A stretch of DNA of 6,582 bases from JALRAP01 sp046302815 (GTDB lineage: Bacteria; Bacteroidota; Bacteroidia; AKYH767-A; OLB10), in assembly GCA_046302815.1 (NCBI GenBank), contig JBKCHO010000144.1:1-6582 (forward strand), given 5' to 3'. Shown here piece after piece: positions 6,552 to 6,582 of the stretch. The notes under the pieces are model-generated. The model was not told the origin of the DNA. It was given only the letters and a program-made list of their open reading frames with translations, and did no database searches. The translations under genes were made by a program, and so were the position numbers. Position 1 is the stretch's first letter. The number at the start of each line of letters is the position of its first letter.

Positions 6552-6582
6552 AAATAAAAAAGGCTCTGCTTTCGCAGAGCCT
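6552..6582 (-). terminator. Intrinsic terminator of a leftward gene beyond the right edge
   Basis: A perfect 9-bp stem (AGGCTCTGC and GCAGAGCCT) closes a 4-base loop at 6570-6573. On the minus strand the loop is GAAA, a stable GNRA tetraloop closed by C-G, and the stem is followed by TTTTTATTT. This is a textbook factor-independent terminator for transcription coming from the right. Its stem ends exactly at the window edge, so any T run for plus-strand termination cannot be seen; it may be bidirectional. Confidence 0.85.

Noticed and set aside
6356..6553. Minus-strand open frame of 65 residues
   Set aside because: It is made of the repeat region: its LLKTIKVYP / LLKAIRVY repetition is the translated 27-bp direct repeat. 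No family is recognised, and it begins right next to the neighbouring gene's terminator.

Overview
The window looks like Bacteroidota (Bacteroidetes) chromosome. The evidence is a C-terminal type IX secretion system (T9SS) type A sorting domain, two GEVED-type surface modules, start codons without a Shine-Dalgarno sequence but in some cases with an A-rich leader, one good match to the Bacteroidetes -33/-7 promoter (TTG, 20 bases, TAtgTTTG), and phylum-typical intergenic repeats. Base composition is moderate, so it is not a very AT-rich Flavobacterium. I cannot name a genus.

Layout: all genes read right to left (minus strand). From the right edge: a factor-independent terminator belonging to an unseen leftward gene beyond the window (6552-6582); a repeat-rich stretch with a 7-bp-period array and degenerate direct repeats (6298-6550); an AT-rich leader with the best promoter candidate (5940-6297); a 575-residue secreted beta-propeller protein with a T9SS sorting tail (4212-5939); a 146-residue exported protein of unknown family (3653-4093); and the first 1188 residues of a very large secreted mosaic protein that runs off the left edge (1-3565). 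The large open frame fills more than half of the window and has no stop.

The three genes are co-directional, with gaps of 118 and 87 bases, and all three start with a Sec signal peptide. They could be one transcription unit for cell-surface or secreted proteins: the propeller and the mosaic protein would cross the outer membrane by T9SS, and the small protein would stay in the periplasm or act as a partner. Hairpin-forming dyads in both gaps may set relative expression. Only the propeller protein shows its sorting tail; that of the mosaic protein, if present, lies outside the window.

I found no RNA gene, CRISPR array, transposase, defence system or metabolic enzyme. The most unusual items are the EF-hand-like loops inside both GEVED modules, the unassigned 146-residue protein between two surface proteins, the dyad that contains the propeller gene's stop codon, and the two-level heptamer array.
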